Below, in pieces: positions 23,768 to 31,664 of a stretch of DNA of 47,636 nt (position 1 is the first letter of the stretch; the number at the start of each line of letters is the position of its first letter). The DNA is from Ruminococcus sp. (GTDB taxonomy: Bacteria > Bacillota > Clostridia > Oscillospirales > Ruminococcaceae). The notes under the pieces are model-generated. The model was given only the letters and a program-made list of their open reading frames with translations, did not search any database and was not told the DNA's origin. The stretch is taken from the NCBI GenBank assembly GCA_015066975.1, contig SVNI01000008.1:1-47636 (forward strand), read 5' to 3'. The translations under genes and the position numbers were made by a program.

Positions 23768-25021
23768 ATGGAAACCAAAGAATTTTACAATCTCGCTGTA
23801 AAATTAATGGAGGATATTAAAATCAAAGAACCTCAGCTTGTATCAGGCAGTGATTCTGAACTCTGTGTGCTGGTAACAGCCGAAAAACAAGCAGTTTACG
23901 CCGGTGTGACAAGTGTGAAGGTGAACGCAGGACAGATTATGCGTTCCTGTCCGGAATTCAATGCGATTATGACAATGATTCCGGAAGGTGAAACTCTGGT
24001 AGAAAAACTGCTGACAGTTTCTTTCAGTACGCTGGAAGTCAGCCAGCCTTGCGCAGAATGCCTGAAGCTTCTGTATCGTGTCAATAAAGACAACAAAGAT
24101 ACAGAAGTATTTGTGGCACAGGATAAGACAACCAAAGCTGCTGAACTGCTTGCACCCGATACTGTAGCAGATACTACACCAGTCACTGTTGGAGAAGCTG
24201 CACCTGCTCCAGTAGAAGTTTCTGCGGAAGCAGCCGGATTTGCAGCAGATGCACCAGCCGCTGCACCGCCGCCGCCTTCTATGAATAAAGCACCGAAGAA
24301 TCCGCTTGCTTCTGCAAATGACTTCAGTGGTTTTTCTGCTGATGGAGATTTTGGATTTGAAGCTGCTGAACCTCCGGAAGAACCGGATGACCAGAATAAC
24401 CAGCAGCCGCAGGCACAGAGTGCGCCGTTCCAGCCTGCTCCCGGAATGCCTGGTGCTCCTCAGACAATGGGTGCACAGCCGTTTCCGCAGGCACAGCCTT
24501 ACGGTTATGCACAGCAGCCGCAGTATGGTTATGCACAGCAGCCGCAGTACGGCTACGCACAGCAACCGCAGTATGGCTACGCACAACAGCCACAGTCGCA
24601 GTACGGTTATGCACAGCAGCCAGGTGCTTACGGCCAGCCGCAAAGCATGTACATGCGCCAGAGCGTTTACATGCAGCCCGGCCAGCAGCCGCAGAGTGTC
24701 TACATGCAGCCCGGTCAGCAGCCGCAGAGCGTTTATATGCAGCCTGGTCAGCAGCCACAGAGTGTCTATGTCAGCCAGCCTGCTGCTCACAGTCAGCAGT
24801 TTTCCGCTTATCAGCAGTCAAACTACTATTCTCAGACTGGTACTGCTCCTGCAAAGAGTGACGGTTCTACATTCAAGAATCGCCTTGCCAACTTCATGGA
24901 TGACGGTGATGATGCTTCTTCCAGCTCCAATAACAGTGTAGATGAAGAAGAACTCATGAAACAGGCAAAAGAAAGAAAAAGAATGGCCAAGCTTGATAAT
25001 AGTTTCAATAGAAACAAGTAA
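23768..25021 (+). CDS. cytidine-deaminase-fold protein with Gln/Tyr/Pro-rich repeat tail
   Basis: This 417-residue cytosolic protein ends the signalling operon. Residues 1 to about 135 resemble cytidine deaminase: QAVYAGVTSVKVNAG, then RSCPEFNAI (zinc-ligand Cys61 and proton-shuttle Glu63 in place of the usual CAE), then SQPCAECLKLL (zinc-ligand Cys95 and Cys98) and a terminal AAELLAPD like the ELLP of free enzymes. The 34-residue spacing between the first and second Cys is close to the 33 I recall for B. subtilis cytidine deaminase. After an Ala/Pro/Glu linker come about five YGYAQQPQ repeats and four QSVYMQPGQQP repeats. A charged C-terminal segment (about 370-417) closes the protein. The substrate is unknown; the family assignment is inferred from motifs. 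Confidence 0.75.
   Translation: METKEFYNLAVKLMEDIKIKEPQLVSGSDSELCVLVTAEKQAVYAGVTSVKVNAGQIMRSCPEFNAIMTMIPEGETLVEKLLTVSFSTLEVSQPCAECLKLLYRVNKDNKDTEVFVAQDKTTKAAELLAPDTVADTTPVTVGEAAPAPVEVSAEAAGFAADAPAAAPPPPSMNKAPKNPLASANDFSGFSADGDFGFEAAEPPEEPDDQNNQQPQAQSAPFQPAPGMPGAPQTMGAQPFPQAQPYGYAQQPQYGYAQQPQYGYAQQPQYGYAQQPQSQYGYAQQPGAYGQPQSMYMRQSVYMQPGQQPQSVYMQPGQQPQSVYMQPGQQPQSVYVSQPAAHSQQFSAYQQSNYYSQTGTAPAKSDGSTFKNRLANFMDDGDDASSSSNNSVDEEELMKQAKERKRMAKLDNSFNRNK
24495..24775 (+). repeat. coding repeats (YGYAQQPQ and QSVYMQPGQQP)
   Basis: Two blocks of near-identical tandem repeats lie inside the deaminase-fold gene: about 24-base units at roughly 24500-24625, then 33-base units at roughly 24650-24775. Synonymous differences between copies show they are under protein-level selection. 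Confidence 0.85.
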
Positions 25022-25058
25022 CGGCTGAGTTGCTCTTTCCGCAAATTAAAAATCCAGA

Positions 25059-25088
25059 AAGCTGTGGCAGTTCTGTCACAGCTTTTTT
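25059..25088 (+). terminator. terminator of the 12-gene signalling operon
   Basis: AAGCTGTG/CACAGCTT, an 8-bp stem followed by TTTTTT, 37 bases after the deaminase-fold gene's stop codon. Confidence 0.9.
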
Positions 25089-25117
25089 GATAATATTACA
25101 GAAAGGAATATGATGTT

Positions 25118-25969
25118 ATGAAAAAAATCAAAAAATCTGTTGTTCTGCTAACGGCTCTGCTATGTGCAGGAATCACAGCCGTTCAGGGAATTCCCGTCAG
25201 GGCAGAGCAGTTATCTGTCAAAGCACTTCAGGATGCTTTGCTGAAACGTTCGGATTCTGTCTCGCTTGCCTATGATATTAATCATGACAATCAGGTAAAT
25301 ATTTACGACTGGATTCTGCTCAAAAAGCGCGGACTGCCCTCGGAAGCAGATATTCTTGAACCAAAAGGTTCGATACATTCCGGAGATGCAACATTCTACG
25401 GGGGCGGTTACGAGGGCGGATGCGCCATGCTTGACCCGATTTCCAAAGATGATTATTGGATTACTGCCATGAATCTGGAGGATTATAATACTGCACAGCT
25501 TGCCGGGGCATATCTGGAAGTGACAGGCGAATCCGGTACAATTCATGTACTTGTCACGGATTTACTCCCCGAAGGCAAAAAAGGGGATTTGGATTTATAT
25601 ACAGATGCCTTTCCGCTGATTGCGCCTGCCGAAAAAGGCCGTGTTCCAGTGACATGGAAGATTATTCCGCTGGACAGTGCTGAAAATGCTCCTGTTTCTT
25701 ATAAATATAAAGAAGGCAGTTCAGAATTCTGGTGCGGTGTGCAGGTCAGAAATCATCGCTATCCCATTACAAAGCTGGAATATCTTGATGCAGACGGCAA
25801 TTTTATCGAAATCCCCAGAAGAAATTATAATTACTTTGAAAGCATGAATCTTGGCACAGGGCCTTTCACTTTCCGGATTACAGATATTTATGGTGATGTC
25901 ATTATTGATTATGATATTCCGCTCACACCGGATGAAATTCAGCAGGGACATGTGCAGTTTCCGGAATAA
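25118..25969 (+). CDS. secreted expansin-like protein with a half-dockerin
   Basis: This 283-residue secreted protein has a signal peptide (about 1-28). A single dockerin repeat (about 32-72, AYDINHDNQVNIYDWILLKK) has the calcium loop D-x-N-x-D-x-x-x-x-x-D; canonical dockerins have two such repeats. The rest is a bacterial expansin like B. subtilis YoaJ. The D1 domain has GDATFYGGGYEGGCAML, AMNLEDYNTAQLAGAYLEV and TDLLPEG with its catalytic-type Asp. The D2 domain has EGSSEFWCGVQVRNHRYPI and ends GHVQFPE. Expansins loosen cellulose/xyloglucan networks without hydrolysis. I see no clear promoter in the 30 bases after the upstream terminator. Confidence 0.9.
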   Translation: MKKIKKSVVLLTALLCAGITAVQGIPVRAEQLSVKALQDALLKRSDSVSLAYDINHDNQVNIYDWILLKKRGLPSEADILEPKGSIHSGDATFYGGGYEGGCAMLDPISKDDYWITAMNLEDYNTAQLAGAYLEVTGESGTIHVLVTDLLPEGKKGDLDLYTDAFPLIAPAEKGRVPVTWKIIPLDSAENAPVSYKYKEGSSEFWCGVQVRNHRYPITKLEYLDADGNFIEIPRRNYNYFESMNLGTGPFTFRITDIYGDVIIDYDIPLTPDEIQQGHVQFPE

Positions 25970-25973
25970 GCTC

Positions 25974-26002
25974 TTGCTTTTCCGGAACTTTTATGCTATA
26001 AT
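25974..26002 (+). promoter_or_regulatory. promoter of the TetM-like/NYN gene
   Basis: TTGCTT (25974-25979), a 17-base spacer ending in TGC, and TATAAT (25997-26002), in the gap after the expansin gene. Confidence 0.8.
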
Positions 26003-26038
26003 GATAATAATCCAAAATTTTTAAGGGGGTTTTCTTCG

Positions 26039-28612
26039 TTGAAAAAACTGACACTCGGAATTCTGGCACATGCCGACTCCGGAAAAACAACACTTTCCGA
26101 AGCACTGCTCTATCATGCCAAAGTCCTGCGGAAACTCGGAAGAGTTGATCACAAGGATACATTTCTTGATACGGATGAACTGGAGCGCGAACGCGGAATT
26201 ACTATTTTCTCAAAACAAGCGCGTCTGCCTTTGTCGGATGATGTGGATTTTACTCTGCTGGATACCCCCGGTCATGTAGATTTTTCCGCAGAAATGGAAC
26301 GAACTCTGCAAGTAATAGATTATGCCATTCTGGTTATCAGTGGTTCGGAAGGCATCCAGAGCCACACAGAAACACTCTGGAAGCTCCTGCATCACAGTCA
26401 CAGACCTGTTTTTATTTTTATCAACAAGATGGATTTAGCAAGACAATCCCGTGCAGAAATTCTTTCAGAACTCCAGGTACATTTACATAAGAACTGTATT
26501 GATTTTTCAGAACAGAATTCTGATTTCTATGAAGCACTTGCTACCTGTGATGAAGCACTCATGAACCAGGTGCTGGAAACGGAAAAAGCAGAAACTTCTG
26601 CTATTGCACAGGCAATTCTGCAAAGACATGTATTTCCGTGCCTGTTCGGTTCCGCATTGAAAGATAATGGAATAGAAAAATTTCTCGGTCTTCTGAAAAA
26701 ATATACCCTTCCTCTCCCCGACTGCACGGAATTCGGCGCAAAAGTCTACAAGATTACAGAAGATGAGCAGGGCAAACGTCTGACACATCTCAAAATCACA
26801 GGAGGTGTGCTCAAAGTCCGTGATATTCTGGAAGGCACTGACCGGAACGGCGAAGCATGGCAGGAAAAAATCAGTCAGATAAGACTGTATTCTGGTGCAA
26901 AATTCCAGCCTGTGGATGAAGTCTTTCAAGGGATGACCTGCGCTGTGACCGGACTTTCTCAGACTTATGCAGGCGAAGGGTTAGGCATAGAACAGAATTC
27001 TGAAACTCCGCTTCTTGAACCCATTCTGCAATATGATGTGCTTCTTCCGGAACAGATTCCTGTGCATCATGCGCTGATGGCTTTCCGGAAACTTGAACAG
27101 GAAGACCCTCAGCTTCATGTCAGCTTCTCTAAACAGCTACAGAAAATTCATGTGCTCCTGATGGGCGAAATCCAGCTTGATGTTATCCAGCATATTCTGA
27201 AAGAAAGATTTGATATTCCGGCTGAATTTGAATCCGCTGGTGTTGCCTACAAGGAAACTATTCGGAATACTGTCGAAGGCATGGGACATTATGAACCGCT
27301 GCGGCATTATGCCGAAGTGCGCCTTCTGTTAGAACCCGGCAAGCCTGGTTCAGGTCTTCAGTTTTCGAGCATCTGCCGGGAAGATGAGCTAGACCGCAAC
27401 TGGCAGAGATTAATTCTGACACATCTGGCAGAAAAACAGCATCTTGGTGTGCTGACAGGTTCACCCATCACTGATATGAAAATTACCCTCACCGCGGGAA
27501 AAGCTCATAAAAAACATACCGAAGGCGGTGACTTCCGTCAGGCGACTTACAGAGCCGTCAGACAGGGACTAATGCAGGCAGAATCGGTTCTGTTAGAGCC
27601 TTATTATCAGTTTACACTGAAACTTCCGGCAGACTGTATTGGCAGAGCTGTCACGGATTTACAGCTTAAAGGTGCAAAATTACAGTCTCCTGAAACATTC
27701 GGCGAATTCTCAGTTTTAGAGGGCACTGCCCCTGCCTCTGTCATGATGACTTACCGGACGAATGTTATGGAATATACCCGTGGCAGAGGTTCTCTTTCCT
27801 GTATGCCGTCCGGCTATGCACCGTGCGCCAATCCTGAAGAAGTCATCCAGAAATTCGCTTACCAGCCGGAAGCCGATTTAGAGAACTCTCCGGATTCGGT
27901 TTTCTGTTCTCACGGTTCGGGCAGTCTCGTCAAGTGGATGGATGTGGAAAATTATATGCATACAGAAAGCTATCTGAAATCTGCACCGAAAATCCAGCCG
28001 GAACAGGTTTCCCGGCCTGTCCGTCAGACCTATACCGGAAGTATTGCCCAGGATGAAGAACTTATGAAAATTTTCGAGCAGACTTACGGAAAAATCCAGC
28101 ATGATAAACGTGATAAGGCTCATGTTCTGCATACGGAAAAGCAAGTCGGGCACAAAGCACAGTCGATTCCAAAAGGAGAAGAATACCTGCTTGTTGACGG
28201 CTATAATATTATCTTCTCCTGGGAGAATCTCAAGAAAATTTCAGAAGAAAGTCTCGATTCCGCAAGAACTGAACTGATTCATAAATTAAGCAACTATCAG
28301 GGAATGCGCCAATGCAGAATGATTATTGTCTTTGATGCCTATAAAGTCAAGGGCAATCCCGGAAGCATTGAAGAAATCAACAGAAATATTCATGTTGTCT
28401 ATACCAAAGAAGCCGAAACAGCCGATACTTATATCGAACGCATTTCCCATGACCTCAGCCGTGAACATCGTGTCCGGGTTGCCACTTCTGACGGCACGGA
28501 ACAGATGATTATCCTCGGAAACGGTGCTTATCGCATGTCTGCCGAAGAACTCCGGCAGGAGGTTCTGAACGCTGAAAACCAAATTCAGGAATATCTGAAT
28601 GCCAATCACTGA
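26039..28612 (+). CDS. TetM/EF-G-like translational GTPase fused to a YacP/Rae1-type NYN nuclease domain
   Basis: This 857-residue cytosolic protein starts at TTG with an AAGGGGG ribosome site. Residues 1 to about 650 match ribosomal-protection GTPases of the TetM/TetW group: G1 AHADSGKT, G2 RERGIT, G3 DTPGHVDF, G4 NKMD, then EF-G domains II-V. From about 713 to the end it carries an NYN/YacP domain: [33 protein letters not shown] and VATSDGTEQ, supplying the acidic metal-binding residues. In B. subtilis the free YacP homologue (Rae1) is a ribosome-dependent endoribonuclease. The fusion suggests a factor that loads onto the ribosomal A site and cuts mRNA there (inference). Tetracycline resistance is possible but should not be assumed. 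Confidence 0.88.
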   Translation: MKKLTLGILAHADSGKTTLSEALLYHAKVLRKLGRVDHKDTFLDTDELERERGITIFSKQARLPLSDDVDFTLLDTPGHVDFSAEMERTLQVIDYAILVISGSEGIQSHTETLWKLLHHSHRPVFIFINKMDLARQSRAEILSELQVHLHKNCIDFSEQNSDFYEALATCDEALMNQVLETEKAETSAIAQAILQRHVFPCLFGSALKDNGIEKFLGLLKKYTLPLPDCTEFGAKVYKITEDEQGKRLTHLKITGGVLKVRDILEGTDRNGEAWQEKISQIRLYSGAKFQPVDEVFQGMTCAVTGLSQTYAGEGLGIEQNSETPLLEPILQYDVLLPEQIPVHHALMAFRKLEQEDPQLHVSFSKQLQKIHVLLMGEIQLDVIQHILKERFDIPAEFESAGVAYKETIRNTVEGMGHYEPLRHYAEVRLLLEPGKPGSGLQFSSICREDELDRNWQRLILTHLAEKQHLGVLTGSPITDMKITLTAGKAHKKHTEGGDFRQATYRAVRQGLMQAESVLLEPYYQFTLKLPADCIGRAVTDLQLKGAKLQSPETFGEFSVLEGTAPASVMMTYRTNVMEYTRGRGSLSCMPSGYAPCANPEEVIQKFAYQPEADLENSPDSVFCSHGSGSLVKWMDVENYMHTESYLKSAPKIQPEQVSRPVRQTYTGSIAQDEELMKIFEQTYGKIQHDKRDKAHVLHTEKQVGHKAQSIPKGEEYLLVDGYNIIFSWENLKKISEESLDSARTELIHKLSNYQGMRQCRMIIVFDAYKVKGNPGSIEEINRNIHVVYTKEAETADTYIERISHDLSREHRVRVATSDGTEQMIILGNGAYRMSAEELRQEVLNAENQIQEYLNANH

Positions 28613-28646
28613 TATTATTGTTATCTGTCACAAGGAGGTTATTTTT

Positions 28647-29027
28647 ATGATATGCAATCACTGCGGGGCAAATCTCAGCCCGGAAGAAAAAATCTGTTCC
28701 TACTGCCGATGTCAGGTAGAAGAAATTCCTGCGCCCCAGCAGATACAGAATATTCAGCCACAAGTTCCATCTTATACAGGGAATTCTGCCTATAACAGAA
28801 TTATGCCTCCCGGCCAGGCAGTTCCGCATCATAAGAAGCCGGCTTTGATAATGTGTCTGCTTGGATTTATCGGACTGGGCGGACTGCATCGGCTTTATTC
28901 CGGAAAAATCGGCACAGGTCTGCTGTGGCTGTGTACAGGCGGACTGTTCGGGCTGGGCACTCTTATTGATTTGATTCTGATTCTGATGAATTCGTTCTAT
29001 GATAAAGACGGCAATCCTCTGCAATAA
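28647..29027 (+). CDS. zinc-ribbon plus TM2-domain membrane protein
   Basis: This 126-residue protein begins [20 protein letters not shown], a CxxC...CxxC zinc ribbon, followed by a Pro/Gln-rich linker. A TM2 domain follows (about 65-120): two membrane helices around [23 protein letters not shown] chose ATG 28647 because AAGGAGG lies 9 bases upstream; an earlier in-frame ATG at 28599 overlaps the preceding gene. It is probably co-transcribed with the TetM-like gene (34-base gap). Function unknown; TM2 proteins are often linked to stress or envelope processes. Confidence 0.88.
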   Translation: MICNHCGANLSPEEKICSYCRCQVEEIPAPQQIQNIQPQVPSYTGNSAYNRIMPPGQAVPHHKKPALIMCLLGFIGLGGLHRLYSGKIGTGLLWLCTGGLFGLGTLIDLILILMNSFYDKDGNPLQ

Positions 29028-29066
29028 AAAAACAGTACAGAAGCCTGAAACTTCTGTACTGTTTTT
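29028..29066 (+). terminator. terminator of the TM2-protein gene
   Basis: AACAGTACAGAAG/CTTCTGTACTGTT, a 13-bp stem (arms 29031-29043 and 29051-29063) followed by TTT, directly after the stop codon. It faces the terminator of the minus-strand RNA gene. Confidence 0.9.
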
Positions 29067-29070
29067 TCAA

Positions 29071-29265
29071 AGCAAAAGGCCGGCGAAACTGCCGGCCTGA
29101 ATCTGCAAAATAAACCGCCTTGCCGTCATATAGAGAATAAAACCAAGCGTCTCCGCAAGGTGGGTATCCGCCTGAAATTCTCTCGCTCCCAACGTCCGCA
29201 CGGGCTGTTGTCCGCACAGGAGGTCTGCAATCCTAAGTCAGAGCATGGGATTCCCGAAAAATAAG
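29071..29265 (-). ncRNA. ssrS: structured RNA of about 195 nt, probable 6S RNA
   Basis: No convincing ORF is present, yet the segment has its own minus-strand promoter and ends in a terminator hairpin AGGCCGGC/GCCGGCCT (29098-29077) followed by TTTT. The predicted length fits 6S RNA (about 180-200 nt). The minus strand contains an AGAGAAT/ATTCTCT terminal stem (around 29168 and 29131) enclosing GGCGGATACCCACCTTGCGG, and an imperfect closing stem pairing ACCTCCTGTGC with GCAAGGCGGT around a large internal bubble. This is the long irregular hairpin with a central bubble that 6S uses to mimic an open promoter and sequester sigma-A RNA polymerase. The family assignment is from architecture and remembered clostridial sequence, not from a model search. 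Confidence 0.6.
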
Positions 29266-29271
29266 TGTTGG

Positions 29272-29299
29272 ATTATAATAGCTATATTTACCCGTACAA
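29272..29299 (-). promoter_or_regulatory. promoter of the structured RNA
   Basis: Minus strand: TTGTAC (29299-29294), a 16-base spacer, and TATAAT (29277-29272), giving a start near 29265. Confidence 0.75.
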
Positions 29300-29317
29300 G
29301 GCAGTAAATTATTGAAT

Positions 29318-29635
29318 TTATGCTTGGGCTTCTTCTTCGTCCTCGTCGCCTTCAAGCATTTCGCTGATACGCTGGATAAACAGCTGACCGATGCGTTCAT
29401 ATTCTTCGTCGTTGTCGATAGTTGCGAGGAATTCTTCTCCGTTTTCTTCACCGACTTTCAGAACAACAAGTTCTGTATCTTCTTCAATCATGGCATCAGG
29501 GTCTTCCATATAGGGGACAAGAGCATAGTAGACAGTATCATTTTCTTCCATGATGTCCATGAGTTCAAATTCTTGTTCGTTGCCCTCTTCATCTGTGAGG
29601 GTGAAAATTTCTGGAGTATAATCTTTTTCTTCCAT
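29318..29635 (-). CDS. DUF1292 (UPF0473, YrzB-like) protein
   Basis: This 105-residue, very acidic cytosolic protein has the family core EIFTLTDEEGNEQEFELMDI, YYALVPY and ELVVLKVGEENGEEFLATIDNDEEYERI. DUF1292 proteins are widespread in Firmicutes, often near yrrK/alaS, and have no established function. Here it is monocistronic with its own promoter and a GAAAGG ribosome site. The structured RNA starts about 50 bases downstream on the same strand with no clear terminator between, so read-through is possible. Confidence 0.9.
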   Translation of the reverse strand: MEEKDYTPEIFTLTDEEGNEQEFELMDIMEENDTVYYALVPYMEDPDAMIEEDTELVVLKVGEENGEEFLATIDNDEEYERIGQLFIQRISEMLEGDEDEEEAQA

Positions 29636-29674
29636 AGAATATTCCTTTCCGGATTTGATTTTCTGTTTTTTTAT

Positions 29675-29703
29675 ATTATACTATAGAATCAAAGAAAAAT
29701 CAA
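29675..29703 (-). promoter_or_regulatory. promoter of the DUF1292 gene
   Basis: Minus strand: TTGATT (29703-29698), a 17-base spacer, and TATAAT (29680-29675). Confidence 0.75.
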
Positions 29704-29713
29704 TAGGTTATCT

Positions 29714-29740
29714 GAAATTTGTACACATATGACAAATTTC
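29714..29740 (-). other. inverted repeat between two minus-strand genes
   Basis: GAAATTTGT/ACAAATTTC, a perfect 9-bp inverted repeat, 11 bases downstream of the peptide-binding gene's stop codon and just upstream of the DUF1292 promoter. It could be a weak terminator or an operator; there is no strong T-run. Confidence 0.4.
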
Positions 29741-29751
29741 GGACGGATAAT

Positions 29752-31392
29752 TCAGGCAAAATGCCTAGCTTTCCGAAAATCTATCGAATGTGTAAACGGT
29801 TTGGGATAAATATCTGTATTGTCAGAAGTATAAATCAGATAGAGATTCTGATAAAACAGAGGGATAAAAGCATTATTTTCCAGAAGTTTTTTTTCTGCTT
29901 CGCCGTAAAGAGAAACTTTTTCGGAAAGGGGTTCTTTTCCGGAGAGCGTATCCAGAACGGCTTCTGCATCCGGAATGCCGAATAATTCTGCCTGTTCGCA
30001 GAAACTTTGCAGAGAAGCATAGCAACTGTTGCGCGGTGTGTCCAGTGTATACAGGGCAATGCTGTATTCACCTGATTCAAGCCTTTCCTGATATTCTTTC
30101 AGGGAAACGCTTTCAATGCCGATATAATGGCCGGAAAGATTCTGCCATTCCTGACATACAGAAAGCAATGCCTGTGTTTCTGTAAAAGAATCCGGAAGCA
30201 GAATCTTCAAAGCATTGATTTCGTTCATAGAAGCAGATTCCAGTGCTTTTTCAAATAATGATGCGGATTCTTCCGGCGCATAGGACATGGAAAGAGGTTC
30301 ATCTGCATATAATTCACGATACGGACGGCCGAGTATCTGCACGGCCGGGGGGATAATTCCGCTGGCTGGCTGAAGGCTTCCGTTCAGAAGTTCCTCGTAG
30401 TGTTCCCTGCTGATGCCGGATGCCAAAGCTTTCCGGAAATCCGGATTTTTCAGAATTTCATTTTCCGGATTGAAAATCAGTCCCAGCGTTTTGGTACAGC
30501 TATTTCTGATAACATATTTTTTAGAATTCAGATAGCTGACAGGTTCGTTATCTGTCAGAATGACATCAGAATTTCCCTGCGAGAAATCCTCATCAGCTTC
30601 TCTCTGGGAACGCATGATAGTAAATTGCAGACTGCTGGGAGAAATATTATCTGCGTCGTAATACATGCTGTTTTTCCGGAAAGTCAGAAAATTTCCGCTT
30701 CCGTAAGCATCATAAGCCCATTTGGTCAGGCAGAATGCGCCGTTGCAGAGGACTGACCTGTCATCAAGGCCGTATCTGCCGTTGGTGGACAGAAAGAAAT
30801 CTTCATTACAGGGAACAGCACAGTTCTGCGCCAGAAGATAGAGAAAATCCGTTTCGGGAGACTCCAGCTCAAAGATAACAGTTGCGCCGTCCGGAGCAGA
30901 AATGCCTAATTTTTCCGGCTTGAGCTGGCCGTGATACACAGCAGAAGCATTTTTCAGGCAGAAATATTCTGAAGCGTGGGGGGAATCTGTTTCCGGACTC
31001 AGCAGTCTGCGGAATGCGAATACATAATCCAGCGAAGTGACAGGTTTGGCATCTTTCTGTTCTGTTCCGGCACTGAACCAGTAGCAGTCATTCCGGAGAT
31101 GGAATTCATAGAACAAGCCGTCATCCGAAACAGAATAGCTTTCCGCACCAGCGGGCACGAGGTTTCCTGTTTCATCCAGGCGAAGCAGACCTTCCATAAT
31201 GGTTTCAATCACAATTTGTGCGTTCTGATTATCGGTATACTGGGGGTCGAGGCATTCCGGATTGCCCGGAATGGTACAGGTAAACAGGTAGCCTGTGCCG
31301 TCATCTTCCTGACGGGAACAGCCTGAAAGCATTGCAAGCAGTCCTACTGTCAGCACAATGCTCACAAATCTGCAAAGCCATAATCTCATCAT
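29752..31392 (-). CDS. oligopeptide-type ABC transporter substrate-binding lipoprotein
   Basis: This 546-residue lipoprotein has a signal and lipobox LSGC (Cys25). The body is the SBP_bac_5 (OppA/DppA) fold: NPECLDPQYTDNQNAQIVIETIMEGL near the start, then YEFHLRNDCYWF, VTSLDYVFAFRRLL and the C-terminal lobe with FIPLFYQNLYLIY. It should bind peptides or nickel-type ligands outside the membrane. No Opp permease or ATPase genes are adjacent, so it either serves a transporter encoded elsewhere or is an orphan receptor. It is monocistronic with a good promoter, and an AAAGGAG site precedes tandem ATG codons. Confidence 0.9.
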   Translation of the reverse strand: MMRLWLCRFVSIVLTVGLLAMLSGCSRQEDDGTGYLFTCTIPGNPECLDPQYTDNQNAQIVIETIMEGLLRLDETGNLVPAGAESYSVSDDGLFYEFHLRNDCYWFSAGTEQKDAKPVTSLDYVFAFRRLLSPETDSPHASEYFCLKNASAVYHGQLKPEKLGISAPDGATVIFELESPETDFLYLLAQNCAVPCNEDFFLSTNGRYGLDDRSVLCNGAFCLTKWAYDAYGSGNFLTFRKNSMYYDADNISPSSLQFTIMRSQREADEDFSQGNSDVILTDNEPVSYLNSKKYVIRNSCTKTLGLIFNPENEILKNPDFRKALASGISREHYEELLNGSLQPASGIIPPAVQILGRPYRELYADEPLSMSYAPEESASLFEKALESASMNEINALKILLPDSFTETQALLSVCQEWQNLSGHYIGIESVSLKEYQERLESGEYSIALYTLDTPRNSCYASLQSFCEQAELFGIPDAEAVLDTLSGKEPLSEKVSLYGEAEKKLLENNAFIPLFYQNLYLIYTSDNTDIYPKPFTHSIDFRKARHFA

Positions 31393-31424
31393 GTTTTTAT
31401 CTCCTTTATATCTATCTATTATTT

Positions 31425-31453
31425 ATTATAGCATTACAAAACAGGATTCGCAA
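31425..31453 (-). promoter_or_regulatory. promoter of the oligopeptide-binding gene
   Basis: Minus strand: TTGCGA (31453-31448), a 17-base spacer ending TGC, and TATAAT (31430-31425). Confidence 0.75.
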
Positions 31454-31495
31454 CTGTTTTTGAAATTGTTTTTTGATATTTTTTTAAAAAAACTA

Positions 31496-31524
31496 TTGAC
31501 AAATTATGAACTTCATGTTATAAT
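31496..31524 (+). promoter_or_regulatory. distal promoter upstream of the pilin-like gene
   Basis: TTGACA (31496-31501), a 17-base spacer, and TATAAT (31519-31524): a perfect consensus, about 200 bases before the pilin start. The roughly 110 bases between it and the second promoter hold no ORF I trust, only small hairpins (for example GCGG/CCGC near 31610-31625). Confidence 0.8.
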
Positions 31525-31635
31525 ATATCATGAAATAGTTGTCTGCTTTCGTCGGAACAGATACAGTCTAAAATATGAACAAAAAAACATAATGATTTTT
31601 GTCAATAATGCGGCTGAAAAAAACCGCGGAACAGG

Positions 31636-31664
31636 TTGACTTTTTTCATCATAAATGTTATAAT
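31636..31664 (+). promoter_or_regulatory. proximal promoter of the pilin-like gene
   Basis: TTGACT (31636-31641), a 17-base spacer, and TATAAT (31659-31664), about 60 bases before the start codon. Confidence 0.8.

Noticed and set aside
24495-24775. CRISPR-like direct repeats
   Set aside because: The units are contiguous without spacers, stay in frame, and differ mostly synonymously, so they are coding repeats.
23843-24790. Long minus-strand frames over the repeat-rich gene
   Set aside because: They are shadows produced by the biased repeat codons, Leu/Arg/Cys-rich with no start signals.
26039-28612. Acquired tetracycline-resistance gene
   Set aside because: Base composition matches the neighbours, no mobile element is near, and the NYN fusion points to a resident translation-related factor.
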